A stretch of DNA of 64,000 nt from Helicobacteraceae bacterium (GTDB lineage Bacteria > Campylobacterota > Campylobacteria > Campylobacterales > Sulfurimonadaceae), in contig WTBY01000017.1 of the NCBI GenBank assembly GCA_013138865.1, positions 62,001 to 126,000 on the forward strand, given 5' to 3'. This document shows, piece by piece, positions 55,299 through 64,000 of this stretch. The notes under the pieces were generated by a model that was not told the origin of the DNA, ran no database searches, and saw nothing but the letters and a program-made list of their open reading frames with translations. Positions within the stretch are counted from its first letter, which is position 1. Every line of letters starts with the position of its first letter. The translations under genes and the position numbers were made by a program.

Positions 55299-55388
55299 AT
55301 GTCAGTTAGACAGATTTCATCAAGACTAACTTTACTGCTTGAGCGTTTCGAAGATTCTTTATATAGACTGAGCCGTAGAGTTTTATAA
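55299..55388 (+). CDS. 29-residue basic amphipathic protein under a sigma54 promoter
   Basis: [17 protein letters not shown] followed by [12 protein letters not shown] reads from an ATG with AAAGGAG seven bases upstream and a sigma54 promoter about 40 bases upstream. The peptide has Arg at regular spacing and Leu on one face, so it should be an amphipathic helix. No known family comes to mind. Since sigma54 in this phylum mainly serves flagellar genes, a flagellar or motility-linked role is possible. It converges with rdgB, overlapping six bases. Confidence 0.65.
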   Translation: MSVRQISSRLTLLLERFEDSLYRLSRRVL

Positions 55389-55976
55389 CTGAACGGATTC
55401 AATAATCACTTTTGCTAAGGACAGCGCTTTAGAGCGGTGTGACAGCTTTGACTTGATGTTAGCATCAAGCTCAGCCACCGTTTTATTATAACCAGAAGGA
55501 ATGAACATAGGGTCATAACCAAAACCCTTTTCTCCTCTTGTTTCATTAATTACATCTCCATACATCCAACCATGAACTGAATACTCTTTTTCTTTATAAA
55601 TAATTGCGATCGCAGCTGTATAGTGTGCTGGAGTTGAGATTACTCCCATATCTTTAACACTTTTAATTAATTTATATAAATTATCTTTATCACTGGCACC
55701 CGCACCTGCATAACGCGCACTGTAGATCCCAGGTTCACCTTTTAAAATATCGACACTTATTCCGCTATCATCAGCAATTACAATAGCTTCTTTATCGCCT
55801 AGTGCTTTATAAACAGCTCTTGCTTTTAGTAGTGCGTTGTCTTTAAATGTGTGAGCATCTTCTACGATCTCAAACTCTTCTATTAACTCACTATATGGAA
55901 CAACTTCATACTCACTCCAAAGCTCTTTAATCTCTTTTACCTTACCCTTGTTTGATGTTGCTAGTATTATTTTCAT
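55383..55976 (-). CDS. rdgB: Non-canonical purine NTP pyrophosphatase (RdgB/HAM1)
   Basis: The 197-residue protein has [17 protein letters not shown] at the start, the metal-binding [20 protein letters not shown] plus [27 protein letters not shown] followed by PMFIP, and SHRSKAL. It hydrolyses dITP, ITP and XTP and so keeps deaminated purines out of nucleic acids. Full length for the family. Confidence 0.98.
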   Translation of the reverse strand: MKIILATSNKGKVKEIKELWSEYEVVPYSELIEEFEIVEDAHTFKDNALLKARAVYKALGDKEAIVIADDSGISVDILKGEPGIYSARYAGAGASDKDNLYKLIKSVKDMGVISTPAHYTAAIAIIYKEKEYSVHGWMYGDVINETRGEKGFGYDPMFIPSGYNKTVAELDANIKSKLSHRSKALSLAKVIIESVQL

Positions 55977-56062
55977 AATTTTTCCGTTACTTAATTTTAT
56001 AAAGTTATTTTATCTTAAAAAACTAAGAGTATTATTCAATTATTATAAAAAAAGGTATCTTA

Positions 56063-57370
56063 ATGTTTAAAAAAGTTCTTCCTCTCTCTGCGATACTTTC
56101 GCTTCGTTTTTTGGGTCTATTTTTAGTTCTGCCACTTCTCTCTGTTTATGCTCTAACTCTTGATGGTGCAACTCCGCTAATAGTAGGTGTGATAGTAGGT
56201 GGTTATGCTCTTACGCAAGCAATATTTCAGATCCCTTTTGGATCTTTAAGTGATCGCATAGGTCGTAAACCGACACTACTTTTTGGTCTTATTATTTTTA
56301 TAATAGGTTCTCTTATATGTGCAATTTCAACTGATATTTACATGTTGATGTTTGGTCGTTTCTTGCAAGGTGCAGGTGCTATAGGTAGTGTTATTACTGC
56401 TATGATTAGTGATTTAGTTGAAGAGAAGATCCGTGCAAAAGCTATGGCTATTATGGGTGGAACTATAGCACTTAGTTTTGCTTTGGCTATGGGTTTTGGT
56501 CCATTTTTAGGATCAGAGTATGGAGTAAATACACTCTTTTACATAGCCGCTGGACTTGGTGTTTTTTCTATTATTCTTCTTTTTACTAAAGTACCTACAC
56601 CACCAAGAATTACTCACAAATATAATAATAAAACAACAACTAAAGAGATCTTATCTGATAAAAATTTGCTATTTTTATGTTTTACAGGTGCTCTTCAAAA
56701 AGGTCTTATGAGTGCAACATTTGTGGCTATTCCTATGATTTTACTTCATACTTATGAAATGCCTACAAGCCAAATGTGGACTGTTTACCTTCCAGCTATG
56801 GTGCTTGGTCTTATAGCGATGGGTCCAGCTGCAGTAATTGGTGAGAAGAAAAATAATCCTAAACTAATTTTTACACTCTCTATTATATTTTTTATTACAG
56901 CATTTGTTCTATTTGCGATCTCTACAACTACAACAATATTCACAATAGCAGTTGTTAGCTTTTTCATAGGTTTTAATATGATGGAGCCACTTTTACAGTC
57001 TATGATCTCAAAGTTTGCAAAAGTACACCAAAAAGGTAAAGCGTTAGGAATTGCTAACACATTTGCTTATGTTGGAACTTTTATAGGGGCTACTCTAGCA
57101 GGTGTTCTTTTAGGCGATGGTAACAAAGAGACACTAGGGATAACATTTGGTGTTATATCTGTTATATGGTTACTTTGGACACTTAAAATGAGTAACCCTA
57201 CTCGTCATTCTCATGTTTATGCTCCGATCGCAGATGTAGACCAAGCTAAGTTAGATGCATTAGAGAGTGAGTTTATAAAAGAGTGGTACATTAATGAAAA
57301 CGAACAGTTAGTAATCATTAAGTATGAGAGTGAAAATATAAGTGAAGAAGAGGTATTAGCTAAAATATAA
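56063..57370 (+). CDS. MFS transporter with cytosolic C-terminal domain
   Basis: The 435-residue protein has about 12 membrane helices and the MFS motif A GSLSDRIGRKPTLL near residue 60, then FGRFLQGAGAIGSVI. The last 60 residues (PIADVDQAKLDALESEFIKE, ENEQLVIIKYES) form an extra cytosolic domain, as in YajR-type exporters. It likely exports a drug or metabolite; the substrate is unknown. Single gene with an AAAGG site, ending in a short hairpin. Confidence 0.86.
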   Translation: MFKKVLPLSAILSLRFLGLFLVLPLLSVYALTLDGATPLIVGVIVGGYALTQAIFQIPFGSLSDRIGRKPTLLFGLIIFIIGSLICAISTDIYMLMFGRFLQGAGAIGSVITAMISDLVEEKIRAKAMAIMGGTIALSFALAMGFGPFLGSEYGVNTLFYIAAGLGVFSIILLFTKVPTPPRITHKYNNKTTTKEILSDKNLLFLCFTGALQKGLMSATFVAIPMILLHTYEMPTSQMWTVYLPAMVLGLIAMGPAAVIGEKKNNPKLIFTLSIIFFITAFVLFAISTTTTIFTIAVVSFFIGFNMMEPLLQSMISKFAKVHQKGKALGIANTFAYVGTFIGATLAGVLLGDGNKETLGITFGVISVIWLLWTLKMSNPTRHSHVYAPIADVDQAKLDALESEFIKEWYINENEQLVIIKYESENISEEEVLAKI

Positions 57371-57384
57371 CCTCTTCTTAGAGG
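57371..57384. terminator. Short hairpin between convergent genes
   Basis: CCTCT-tctt-AGAGG followed by CTTT lies in the 16-base gap between the MFS and GGDEF genes. A weak bidirectional terminator. Confidence 0.45.
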
Positions 57385-57386
57385 CT

Positions 57387-58244
57387 TTAAGATACTGTAG
57401 TTATTTGATCTCGTCCACTATTTTTTGAGTGATATAGTGCATTGTCTACTTGTTTAAGTATTGACTTTACGTCACAACCACTCGATAGTGATGAGTGAAA
57501 GAGTCCACCACTTATTGTTTTTTTGAACTCTATTTTACCTATTTTAAAAAGTTTTTCTTTAACTATATTTCTTATTTTATCGGCAACTTTTTTAGCATTA
57601 TTAAGATCTACCTGATTTAAAAGTAGAACAAACTCTTCACCACCAACTCTAAATACTGAGTCATTTGATCTTACATGAGTTCCTAAAATTTGAGAAATTT
57701 CCTTTAAGACAACATCTCCAACATCATGCCCATATGTATCATTCACATCTTTAAAATAGTCTAGATCTAACATTATTACCGCAAACTCTACCTCTTGCAC
57801 CGAAGAACGCTTTATTGCAACCTCAATCTCTTCTTCAAGGTTAGTTCTATTTTTCAGACCTGTTAATGGATCGTGAAAAGCCAAGGTCTGTAATGCACTA
57901 TTCTCTTCTAACATTTTAGCTTTTTCATTTTTTAACTCTAAAATATGTCGTACCATAGGTTGAAATATAAAAATGATCTCTAAAAGAAGTATAATAAGTG
58001 TTGCAATCCATGCTATTAGCTCTGTACTTTGAGCATCTAATAATTTTTTGGTAGCTTCTATGAGTAGTTGTTTTGTATGGGGACTATTTTGTGACATGCT
58101 TTGTGCAATATTAACTTTTTGTATTGCTTCATCAATGGTTGTGTTAAGTGAGTAAAAAACAGTTGTTGCCAAGTAGGCAATAAATGCCATAGCAAGAACA
58201 TAACGTGACGCAAGATTAGACTGTAATTTTTCTCTATTATTCAT
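57387..58244 (-). CDS. Membrane-bound GGDEF diguanylate cyclase
   Basis: The start is most likely ATG at 58244 (MNNREK) with TAGGAG seven bases upstream; 285 residues. Two membrane helices (about 15-35 and 75-97) flank a short periplasmic helix region, and after a coiled coil comes a GGDEF domain with HDPLTGLKNRTNLEEEI, VIMLDLDYFKDVNDTYGHD and the active site FRVGGEEFVLLL near 205. It should make cyclic di-GMP. No clear inhibitory RxxD motif was spotted. It follows a receiver-protein gene on the same strand, which may control it. Confidence 0.9.
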   Translation of the reverse strand: MNNREKLQSNLASRYVLAMAFIAYLATTVFYSLNTTIDEAIQKVNIAQSMSQNSPHTKQLLIEATKKLLDAQSTELIAWIATLIILLLEIIFIFQPMVRHILELKNEKAKMLEENSALQTLAFHDPLTGLKNRTNLEEEIEVAIKRSSVQEVEFAVIMLDLDYFKDVNDTYGHDVGDVVLKEISQILGTHVRSNDSVFRVGGEEFVLLLNQVDLNNAKKVADKIRNIVKEKLFKIGKIEFKKTISGGLFHSSLSSGCDVKSILKQVDNALYHSKNSGRDQITTVS

Positions 58245-58269
58245 CAAGCAACTCCTAAAAATAGTTTTT

Positions 58270-58632
58270 TTAAACTATAAATTTATCTACAACATTTTTA
58301 AGTAGATCTATATTTATAGGCTTTGATATGTAGTCATCAAAACCATGTTCTAGCATCTGCTCTTTATCACCCTTTATAGCTAGAGCAGTGACGGCAATAA
58401 CAGGATTTTTAAAGGCTCTTTTTTCACGCAGTTCAATATAAAGTTCATAACCATTCATTGTAGGCATATCTATATCTGAAAGAACTAAATCAAAAGAGTC
58501 TAGATCGGAGCGCTGAAGTGTTTCAACTGCTCCATCTTCAACTTCAATTTCCATCTGCGGATATAAAAGTTCTAACATATCTGTTAAAACCATTTGATTA
58601 AATTCATTATCTTCTACTATTAAAACTCTCAT
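58270..58632 (-). CDS. Single-domain response regulator
   Basis: The 120-residue protein is a receiver domain: MRVLIVEDNEFNQMVLTDML, Asp in LVLSDIDMPTMNGYELY, AVTALAIKGDKEQML and DDYISKPINIDLL. The sequence resembles receivers of hybrid kinases rather than CheY. It lies 25 bases before the GGDEF gene and could be a regulator of it. The cognate kinase is not nearby. Confidence 0.85.
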   Translation of the reverse strand: MRVLIVEDNEFNQMVLTDMLELLYPQMEIEVEDGAVETLQRSDLDSFDLVLSDIDMPTMNGYELYIELREKRAFKNPVIAVTALAIKGDKEQMLEHGFDDYISKPINIDLLKNVVDKFIV

Positions 58633-58673
58633 GTATTCCTCTTCTTAGTTAAATTCTACCATAAGTTGGATTA

Positions 58674-59747
58674 TTATTTATAGTAATTAACTACACTATC
58701 CATTTTAGACCCCATATTGAGCAATACCATATCAGCAACAACAAGTGCTACCATCGCTTCACAAACTATACTACCACGTATTGCTACACATGGATCGTGG
58801 CGACCTTTCAGTGAAAAGTCACGCTCTTCATTAGTTGTAGTAACAGTTTTTTGACTTATAAAAATAGATGGTGTAGGCTTAAAATATACATTTAAGTTAA
58901 GATCATCACCATTACTAATTCCACCCAAAATTCCGCCTGAGTGGTTACTTAAAAAACCTTCTTTATTAATTTGATCATTGTTTTGTGAGCCTTTAAGTGA
59001 AGAGCTACCAAAGCCCTCTCCAATCTCGATCGCTTTTACTGCATTTATGCCCATCATTGCATCTGCTAATGTGGAGTCTAACTTATAGTATAGTGGTTCA
59101 CCTAAACCTATAGGCATATTACTAACTCTAACACTTACAACACCACCAACACTATCGTGTGCCTCTTTAGCTCGTAATATTGCCTCTTTTTGCGCCTCTT
59201 CTACATTTTTATCTAGTGAACGTGTCTCACTAGTTTTAGCATTTTCAAAGTCACACTCATTTGACTCTATTCCATCAATAGACTTTATACCACTCTGAAC
59301 TTTAATACCTAACTCTTGCAACATAAGCTTTGCGATCGAGCCTGCAGCAACACGAGCAGCAGTCTCACGAGCAGAACTACGTCCACCTCCACGATAATCA
59401 CGAATTCCATATTTATGGAAATATGTAAAATCAGCATGAGCAGGACGAAAAACATCTTTTATATCCGTATAGTCTTTGCTCTTTTGATTAGTATTAAAAA
59501 TAACCATTGCAATCGGAGTTCCCGTACTTTTCCCCTCAAATGTACCTGAGAGAATCTCCACTTTATCATCCTCTTTTCTAGCAGTTTCTAGTCTGCTTTT
59601 TCCAGGTTTTCTGCGGTCAAGTTCACTCTGTATAAACTCTTCATCAATAAGGAGTCCAGCAGGAACACCATCAACAACACAACCTATCGCTTTTCCATGT
59701 GATTCACCAAAGGTAGTAAAGTTAAACTTAATTCCAAACTTATTCAT
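58674..59747 (-). CDS. aroC: Chorismate synthase
   Basis: The start is probably ATG at 59747 ([10 protein letters not shown]), with AAAGG six bases upstream; a GTG two codons earlier is less likely. The 357-residue protein has [57 protein letters not shown] followed by GGRSSARET, and [14 protein letters not shown]. It makes chorismate, using reduced FMN as cofactor, at the end of the shikimate pathway. It overlaps the rnc stop. Confidence 0.99.
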   Translation of the reverse strand: MNKFGIKFNFTTFGESHGKAIGCVVDGVPAGLLIDEEFIQSELDRRKPGKSRLETARKEDDKVEILSGTFEGKSTGTPIAMVIFNTNQKSKDYTDIKDVFRPAHADFTYFHKYGIRDYRGGGRSSARETAARVAAGSIAKLMLQELGIKVQSGIKSIDGIESNECDFENAKTSETRSLDKNVEEAQKEAILRAKEAHDSVGGVVSVRVSNMPIGLGEPLYYKLDSTLADAMMGINAVKAIEIGEGFGSSSLKGSQNNDQINKEGFLSNHSGGILGGISNGDDLNLNVYFKPTPSIFISQKTVTTTNEERDFSLKGRHDPCVAIRGSIVCEAMVALVVADMVLLNMGSKMDSVVNYYK

Positions 59748-60423
59748 TTTCACCCTTTTTAAGTTTTTCTAGTGCTATAAAAGCTGATTTTTGTTGTGCA
59801 TCTTTTTTACTTTTTCCGATCGCAGAAGCATAATTATCATTTTGTATAAATAGAGCAATCTCAAACTCTTTTTTATGATCAGGTCCACTAGTTCCCACTA
59901 ATTTGTACTCAGGTATAACACCAAAACGTGCTTGTGTTATCTCTTGTAGAGTGGTTTTGTAGTCTTTACAAAGTGTCTCTACTGATATATCTGTATAGTT
60001 TTTCTCTATCATCATTAAGACTATCTCTTCAAGTCTTTTAAGGCCTGCTTCTAGGTAAATTGCACCCATTACAGCTTCAAATGCATTTGAAAGAAGTGAA
60101 CTTTTTTCTCTTCCTCCATTGTTGTCTTCTGCATTAGAGAGGAATATAAATTCGCCTAAATTCAGATGAATTGCCATGATTGTAAAACCACCCTCATTTA
60201 CAAGAGCAGCTCTCATTTTAGATAGTTTACCCTCATCATATTTAGGAAATTTTTTAAATAGATACTCTCCTACGATCAGGTCGAGTACCGCGTCTCCCAA
60301 GAATTCAAGACGCTCATTATTGTAGGGTTTTTTACAGCTTTTGTGTGTTAACGCTTCAATAATAAGCTCTTTATTTTCAAACTTATAGCCTAAATCTTTT
60401 TCTAAAAGATCAAAATTTTTCAT
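59740..60423 (-). CDS. rnc: Ribonuclease III
   Basis: The 227-residue protein has the RNase III signature [20 protein letters not shown] with the catalytic acidic residues, a second acidic cluster in [16 protein letters not shown], and a C-terminal double-stranded-RNA binding domain ([40 protein letters not shown]). It cuts structured rRNA precursors and other duplex RNA. Start overlaps the rnhA stop (TAATG). Confidence 0.99.
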   Translation of the reverse strand: MKNFDLLEKDLGYKFENKELIIEALTHKSCKKPYNNERLEFLGDAVLDLIVGEYLFKKFPKYDEGKLSKMRAALVNEGGFTIMAIHLNLGEFIFLSNAEDNNGGREKSSLLSNAFEAVMGAIYLEAGLKRLEEIVLMMIEKNYTDISVETLCKDYKTTLQEITQARFGVIPEYKLVGTSGPDHKKEFEIALFIQNDNYASAIGKSKKDAQQKSAFIALEKLKKGENE

Positions 60424-60857
60424 TACTTTAACTCTCCACTCTTAAATTTTTCTGCAACATCACGTGCTATTTTATCACATCTTTCATTCTCTTCATGTCC
60501 ATCATGTCCTCTAACCCAAGTTCCTATAACTTTATGATCTTTCGATACTTCTATATAGTCACGCCATAGATCAACATTCTTAACCTTTTTAAAGTCTCGT
60601 TTTATCCAACCTGATAACCACTCATTTATCCCTTTTGTCACATAAGAGCTGTCACTTATGATCTCAACTTCACATGGCTCTTTGAGAGCACGTAAACCCT
60701 CGATCGCACCTAATAGTTCCATCCTATTATTAGTAGTATGAGGATCACCGCCACTCAGTTCTCTCTCTTTATCACCAAAACGTAAGATAACTCCATAACC
60801 ACCAGGGCCTGGGTTTCCTAAAGCACTGCCATCACTGAAAAGATAGATTTTTTTCAA
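60423..60857 (-). CDS. rnhA: Ribonuclease HI
   Basis: The 144-residue protein has the four catalytic acidic residues in [46 protein letters not shown] and [13 protein letters not shown], plus WVRGHDGH. It removes RNA from RNA-DNA hybrids. The start is TTG at 60857 with AAAGGA five bases upstream, inside the end of the TPR gene. Confidence 0.97.
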   Translation of the reverse strand: MKKIYLFSDGSALGNPGPGGYGVILRFGDKERELSGGDPHTTNNRMELLGAIEGLRALKEPCEVEIISDSSYVTKGINEWLSGWIKRDFKKVKNVDLWRDYIEVSKDHKVIGTWVRGHDGHEENERCDKIARDVAEKFKSGELK

Positions 60858-61866
60858 AATGATCCTTTGTTAAATATAGCTGTGGTTTTAAAGAGTCAAT
60901 GTTGTGACAGTATGGACAACGACCATAACTAAAAGCTAAACTCTCTTTGCACTCATTACAAGTGTACTCAAACATAAGTGTTGCACTTTTTATATTTGAG
61001 CGTTTTAAATGTATAAGTAAGTCAAACTCAAATACGCTACTCTTCTCAGCAAGCTCTACATAGCCCTTAGCGCTGTAAAGTTCGCGTAAATATCCATTTT
61101 CACTAATAATTTCGCTATTTAGTTTAGACTCATCTAACATAAATAGAGTATCAATAATATCTTCACACTTACTTAGGTCTAGGTTTTGCCAAGCGGTACT
61201 GCTATCATGTAAAAATAGAAACTCAAAAATTAAATGGGTGTGTAGTTTATCTTTTTTATAGATATCAACTAACTTCTTCACTTTTTGTGCTGTTTCTAAA
61301 GTTTGATCATTAATAATAAGCATACATTTAATATAACTTTTTTGTGCAGTTACCTCTACTTTAAGCTCTTCAAGTGGCTCAATAACTTCTAAAGCTTTTG
61401 AGTATAGTTTAAGTTGTTCATAAATTAATAGAAGATATTTTAGCACATCTGGTGAGCGCGGGGACTCTTTTAAAATAATCAAAAAAAGTTTTTTAGCTCT
61501 CTCTAAAAACCCTGCTTTAAAATAAGTTTTTGCAAGTGCAAATGTGATTTCAAGTCTTACAGAACTTACTGTACAACGTTCTATTAAAAGTTTATATACT
61601 TGTATACTTTTTTTATACTCAGAACTTTGTAAATACGCCTCAGCCAAAATAAGAAGCGATTTTTGAGAAATATTTTTAGTAATTTCTTCAAATTCTTCAT
61701 CATTAACTGAGTGAAACTTACTTATGAATTTACTTAACTTCTTATGATCCTCATAGCGTTTGAATCTTCCCCACCAATAACTTAAAAAAGAGATAAAAAA
61801 GATTATTAAAAAAAATATAATGATACCAAAAAGTGGATCGCGAAACTCTATAAAAAAACTATTCAT
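60832..61866 (-). CDS. LapB-like TPR protein with rubredoxin-type zinc finger
   Basis: The 344-residue protein has an N-terminal membrane helix (GIIIFFLIIFFISFLSYWWG), TPR-like helical repeats (LILAEAYLQSSEYKKSIQVY, FALAKTYFKAGFLERAKKLF, LLIYEQLKLYSKALEVIEPL) and a C-terminal metal site FEYTCNECKESL...GRCPYCHNI. The order matches LapB/YciM, which controls lipopolysaccharide synthesis through LpxC turnover in Enterobacteria. Whether this protein does so here is unknown. It heads the rnhA-rnc-aroC operon, an order also seen in Campylobacter. Confidence 0.75.
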   Translation of the reverse strand: MNSFFIEFRDPLFGIIIFFLIIFFISFLSYWWGRFKRYEDHKKLSKFISKFHSVNDEEFEEITKNISQKSLLILAEAYLQSSEYKKSIQVYKLLIERCTVSSVRLEITFALAKTYFKAGFLERAKKLFLIILKESPRSPDVLKYLLLIYEQLKLYSKALEVIEPLEELKVEVTAQKSYIKCMLIINDQTLETAQKVKKLVDIYKKDKLHTHLIFEFLFLHDSSTAWQNLDLSKCEDIIDTLFMLDESKLNSEIISENGYLRELYSAKGYVELAEKSSVFEFDLLIHLKRSNIKSATLMFEYTCNECKESLAFSYGRCPYCHNIDSLKPQLYLTKDHFEKNLSFQ

Positions 61867-62028
61867 ACTTCCCCTTTTTTATATTAGTGGATTATATCTA
61901 AATAGTCATGAATATTTAAATATATATTAAAATATTATAATAGTTATAAGTTATATCGTAGATTTTATTGACTTATATTGTTTCTTGGAGTAAGATGTCA
62001 TAATAAAATTATGTTATAGGACTATACA

Positions 62029-63456
62029 ATGAGTACTAAACCTTTAGATAAAAAAACACCTTGGCGATATAATCGCTATGTTGCTTACGCTGTAATTACA
62101 GCTGTTGCTCTTATTTTACCATGGATTGTTGTAGATGGTAATCACTTCTTTTTACTATCATTTGACAAACTAAAACTTGAGCTTGCATTCGTATCTTTTG
62201 ATATGCAAGAGATGTACCTGATGCCTTTCTTGCTTATGATCATGTTTCTTGGTATTTTTGGTATTACAGTATTTGGTGGAAGAATGTTTTGTGGATGGAT
62301 GTGTCCTCAAACGATTTTTCGTGTTATATACCGTGACTTAATAGAGACTAAACTTTTAGGTCTTCGTAAACGTATAACTAACAAGCAAAAAGAGCCAGAC
62401 TACTCAATTCCTGGAAATAAACTTAAACGTGTTGTAGCAATTTTAATTTGGACATTTTTGGCTTTTGTAGCTGCATCGGATCTTATGTGGTTTTTTGTTC
62501 CACCTGAAGATTTTTTACTCTATTTACAAAACCCAGCTGAGCACACTATTCTTTTTGGTACAGTTTTTTTTATTGTTCTATTTTTAGTATATGATATCAT
62601 TTTTCTTAAAGAAGATTACTGTGTTTATGTTTGTCCTTATTCACGTATACAGTCTGTTTTATATGATGAAGATACTATTATGGCTATCTACGATCCACAT
62701 CGTGGTGGTAAAATCTATAATGAAGATAAAGATAAAGTACTTACTAATCAAAAAGAAATTTTAGCTGCAAATGAAAACAATGAGTGTACATCATGTGAAA
62801 GCTGTGTAACTATCTGTCCTACTCATATAGATATACGTAATGGACTACAACTTGAGTGTATTAACTGTTTAGAGTGTGTTGATGCTTGTACAAAAGTTAT
62901 GGGTAAATTAGGAAAACCATCTCTTGTTAAATGGTCAAGCGATCGTGAGACTGTTCACCTTAATGGTAAAACTAGATATATGCGTCCTAAAATTATAGGC
63001 TACTTATCTATCATATTGATTTTAATAGGTATAACTATTTGGATGGGTGGTAAAAAAGAGCATATGCTACTAAATATAAACAAAGAGACTCGTCTATACA
63101 GTATAAAACATAGTGATGATAACATACGTGTAAAAAATGCTTATACATTCTTACTACAAAATACTTTAGATGAAGAACATAGATATTACTTTGATGTAAT
63201 AACAGCACCTGAGTATGAAGGTAAAATTAAAATTTCACGTCCTACAAAAGCATTTTTGGCTAAACCTGATATTAAAAAGAAGACAGTAGTTGTACTTTAT
63301 ACAGATGATTTATTAGTTAAGAATACACAAGATGACACTATTATACCTATTACAATTCGTGCTTACGCTATTGATGATAAAGTGAATATTGTTGTAGATA
63401 GAGAAGCAACTTTTACATTCCCAAGACATGACATCTTAATAAAAGATGCTAAATAA
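62029..63456 (+). CDS. ccoG: cbb3 oxidase accessory protein CcoG (FixG, RdxA)
   Basis: The 475-residue protein has membrane helices near 18-38, 62-88, 135-155, 178-198 and 322-342. It has the motif GGRMFCGWMCPQTIFR near 83, EDYCVYVCPYSRIQSVLYDE near 198, and two 4Cys clusters NECTSCESCVTICPTHIDI and LECINCLECVDACTK near 245-285 for two [4Fe-4S] centres. A C-terminal Ig-like domain follows. It reduces copper for insertion into the CuB site of CcoN. It stands about 14 kb from ccoNOQP with its own leader, and ends in a strong hairpin. Confidence 0.95.
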   Translation: MSTKPLDKKTPWRYNRYVAYAVITAVALILPWIVVDGNHFFLLSFDKLKLELAFVSFDMQEMYLMPFLLMIMFLGIFGITVFGGRMFCGWMCPQTIFRVIYRDLIETKLLGLRKRITNKQKEPDYSIPGNKLKRVVAILIWTFLAFVAASDLMWFFVPPEDFLLYLQNPAEHTILFGTVFFIVLFLVYDIIFLKEDYCVYVCPYSRIQSVLYDEDTIMAIYDPHRGGKIYNEDKDKVLTNQKEILAANENNECTSCESCVTICPTHIDIRNGLQLECINCLECVDACTKVMGKLGKPSLVKWSSDRETVHLNGKTRYMRPKIIGYLSIILILIGITIWMGGKKEHMLLNINKETRLYSIKHSDDNIRVKNAYTFLLQNTLDEEHRYYFDVITAPEYEGKIKISRPTKAFLAKPDIKKKTVVVLYTDDLLVKNTQDDTIIPITIRAYAIDDKVNIVVDREATFTFPRHDILIKDAK

Positions 63457-63461
63457 TACCC

Positions 63462-63489
63462 CTATGCAGAGATTAAAATCTCTGCATAG
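63462..63489 (+). terminator. Strong hairpin after ccoG
   Basis: CTATGCAGAGAT / ATCTCTGCATAG, a perfect 12-bp stem with a four-base loop, begins five bases after the ccoG stop and is followed by CCTCTTT. Confidence 0.75.
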
Positions 63490-63824
63490 CCTCTTTATCT
63501 ACTCCATTTCATAAAATATTACAAAAATAGAACAACTTAGTGCTCTAGTTGAGAAAATAAGCAATTAGTTACGAGTACCCCTAATTTAGTTCTCAATAGA
63601 GAGCTATAAATAGTGAAAAAGCTCTTAATAATAGAGCTTTTAAGCTAAATTGCTTAAAAAATGCTTATTTAGTTGCATTAATAGATATAAACAGTTATAA
63701 TGACTACGATGAAAGATGAGGTTCTAAACCATCTTTAGTGTGTAAAGCTCTACAAGACAAGAAGACTCCCCAAACTGATTCCATTTCGTTATGAAGTGTA
63801 TTTTATTCATATAAAGGTATGAAA
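63490..63824 (+). promoter_or_regulatory. Region before the cold-shock gene: terminator-like hairpin, promoter and structured leader
   Basis: No ORF is seen here. AAAAGCTCT / AGAGCTTTT (63617-63625 and 63633-63641) forms a terminator-like hairpin that could end a small RNA starting near 63.5 kb. TATAAT at 63696-63701 would start the cold-shock mRNA near 63708, giving a leader of about 117 bases with the hairpin AAAGATG / CATCTTT (63712-63718 and 63730-63736). Long structured leaders are known for cspA-type genes. Confidence 0.5.
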
Positions 63825-64000
63825 ATGGCAGAATTATTAAACGGAACTATTAAATGGTTCAATGAAGAAAAAGGTTATGGATTTATCCAACAAGATAACG
63901 GAGGAGCAGATTTATTTGTTCATTTCCGTCAAGTTAACAGAACTGGTGCTGGACGTGTAGCATTTGAAGAAGGTCAAAAAGTGACTTTCGAAGTTGGCGA
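63825..64000 (+). CDS. Cold-shock protein, 3'-truncated by the window
   Basis: The visible 58 residues start [20 protein letters not shown] and include the RNA-binding motifs KGYGFI and DLFVHF of CspA-type cold-shock domains. The protein should be about 70 residues long and act as an RNA chaperone. The start is the ATG at 63825 with AAAGG seven bases upstream; an ATG two codons earlier is too close to that site. The end lies beyond the window. Confidence 0.95.
   Translation, partial: MAELLNGTIKWFNEEKGYGFIQQDNGGADLFVHFRQVNRTGAGRVAFEEGQKVTFEVG

Overview
The window looks like a chromosomal piece of a free-living, AT-rich member of the Campylobacterota (Epsilonproteobacteria), most like Sulfurimonas or a close relative. 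This rests on gene content and gene order, not on a database search. The orders purA-fliJ-motE-DUF507-carA, bamD-lon, aroC-rnc-rnhA-TPR and ccoNOQP-DUF4006-...-fixH-addB match what I know of Campylobacter jejuni. The only terminal oxidase seen is a cbb3 type. Desulforubrerythrin, a TlpD-like soluble chemoreceptor and many histidine kinase and response regulator genes also fit. No tRNA, rRNA, insertion sequence, CRISPR array or prophage was seen.

Layout. 0-4.7 kb: the 3' part of a repetitive surface-like protein, a lipoprotein, a peptide-binding protein and a PAS-PP2C phosphatase, ending in a cluster of palindromic repeats. 4.7-8.2 kb: metH. 8.3-10.0 kb: a three-gene accessory cassette, almost free of GATC, with a TIGR04255 protein. 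10.0-13.6 kb: addA and small genes. 13.6-18.7 kb: a sensory block (CZB chemoreceptor, two response regulators, a kinase with two solute-binding domains) running into ackA, gmhA and gmhB. 20.9-24.1 kb: lon and bamD. 24.2-26.7 kb: a pseudopilin operon. 26.8-33.0 kb: truD, a divergent perR / cytochrome c peroxidase-desulforubrerythrin stress locus with a clear operator, a radical SAM gene, a sigma54-preceded helical protein and an ArsC-like protein. 33-39 kb: a fatty acid desaturase and the rplM-rpsI and thrS-infC-rpmI-rplT operons. 39-48.7 kb: cca, addB and the cbb3 oxidase operon with its accessory genes. 48.8-55.2 kb: carA, DUF507, motE, fliJ, purA, hisZ, an aminotransferase and a CheY-like gene. 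55.2-61.9 kb: a sigma54-preceded 29-residue ORF, rdgB, an MFS transporter, GGDEF and REC genes, and aroC-rnc-rnhA-TPR. 62-64 kb: ccoG and the start of a cold-shock gene with a long leader.

Together the genes suggest a motile, microaerobic respiring cell. The cbb3 oxidase and its assembly factors (CcoG, FixH, a SafE-like membrane protein) serve respiration. The PerR locus handles peroxide. AddA and AddB, encoded 27 kb apart, would form the double-strand-break helicase-nuclease.

The most interesting signals are these: the GATC-depleted three-gene cassette; strong over-representation of CGATCG elsewhere; two palindromes sharing an 11-bp PerR-box-like core; two sigma54 promoters in front of uncharacterised genes, one a 29-residue ORF; a 31-residue membrane ORF in the cbb3 operon; -10 boxes sitting six bases before start codons (leaderless candidates); and a family of nested palindromes at gene ends.
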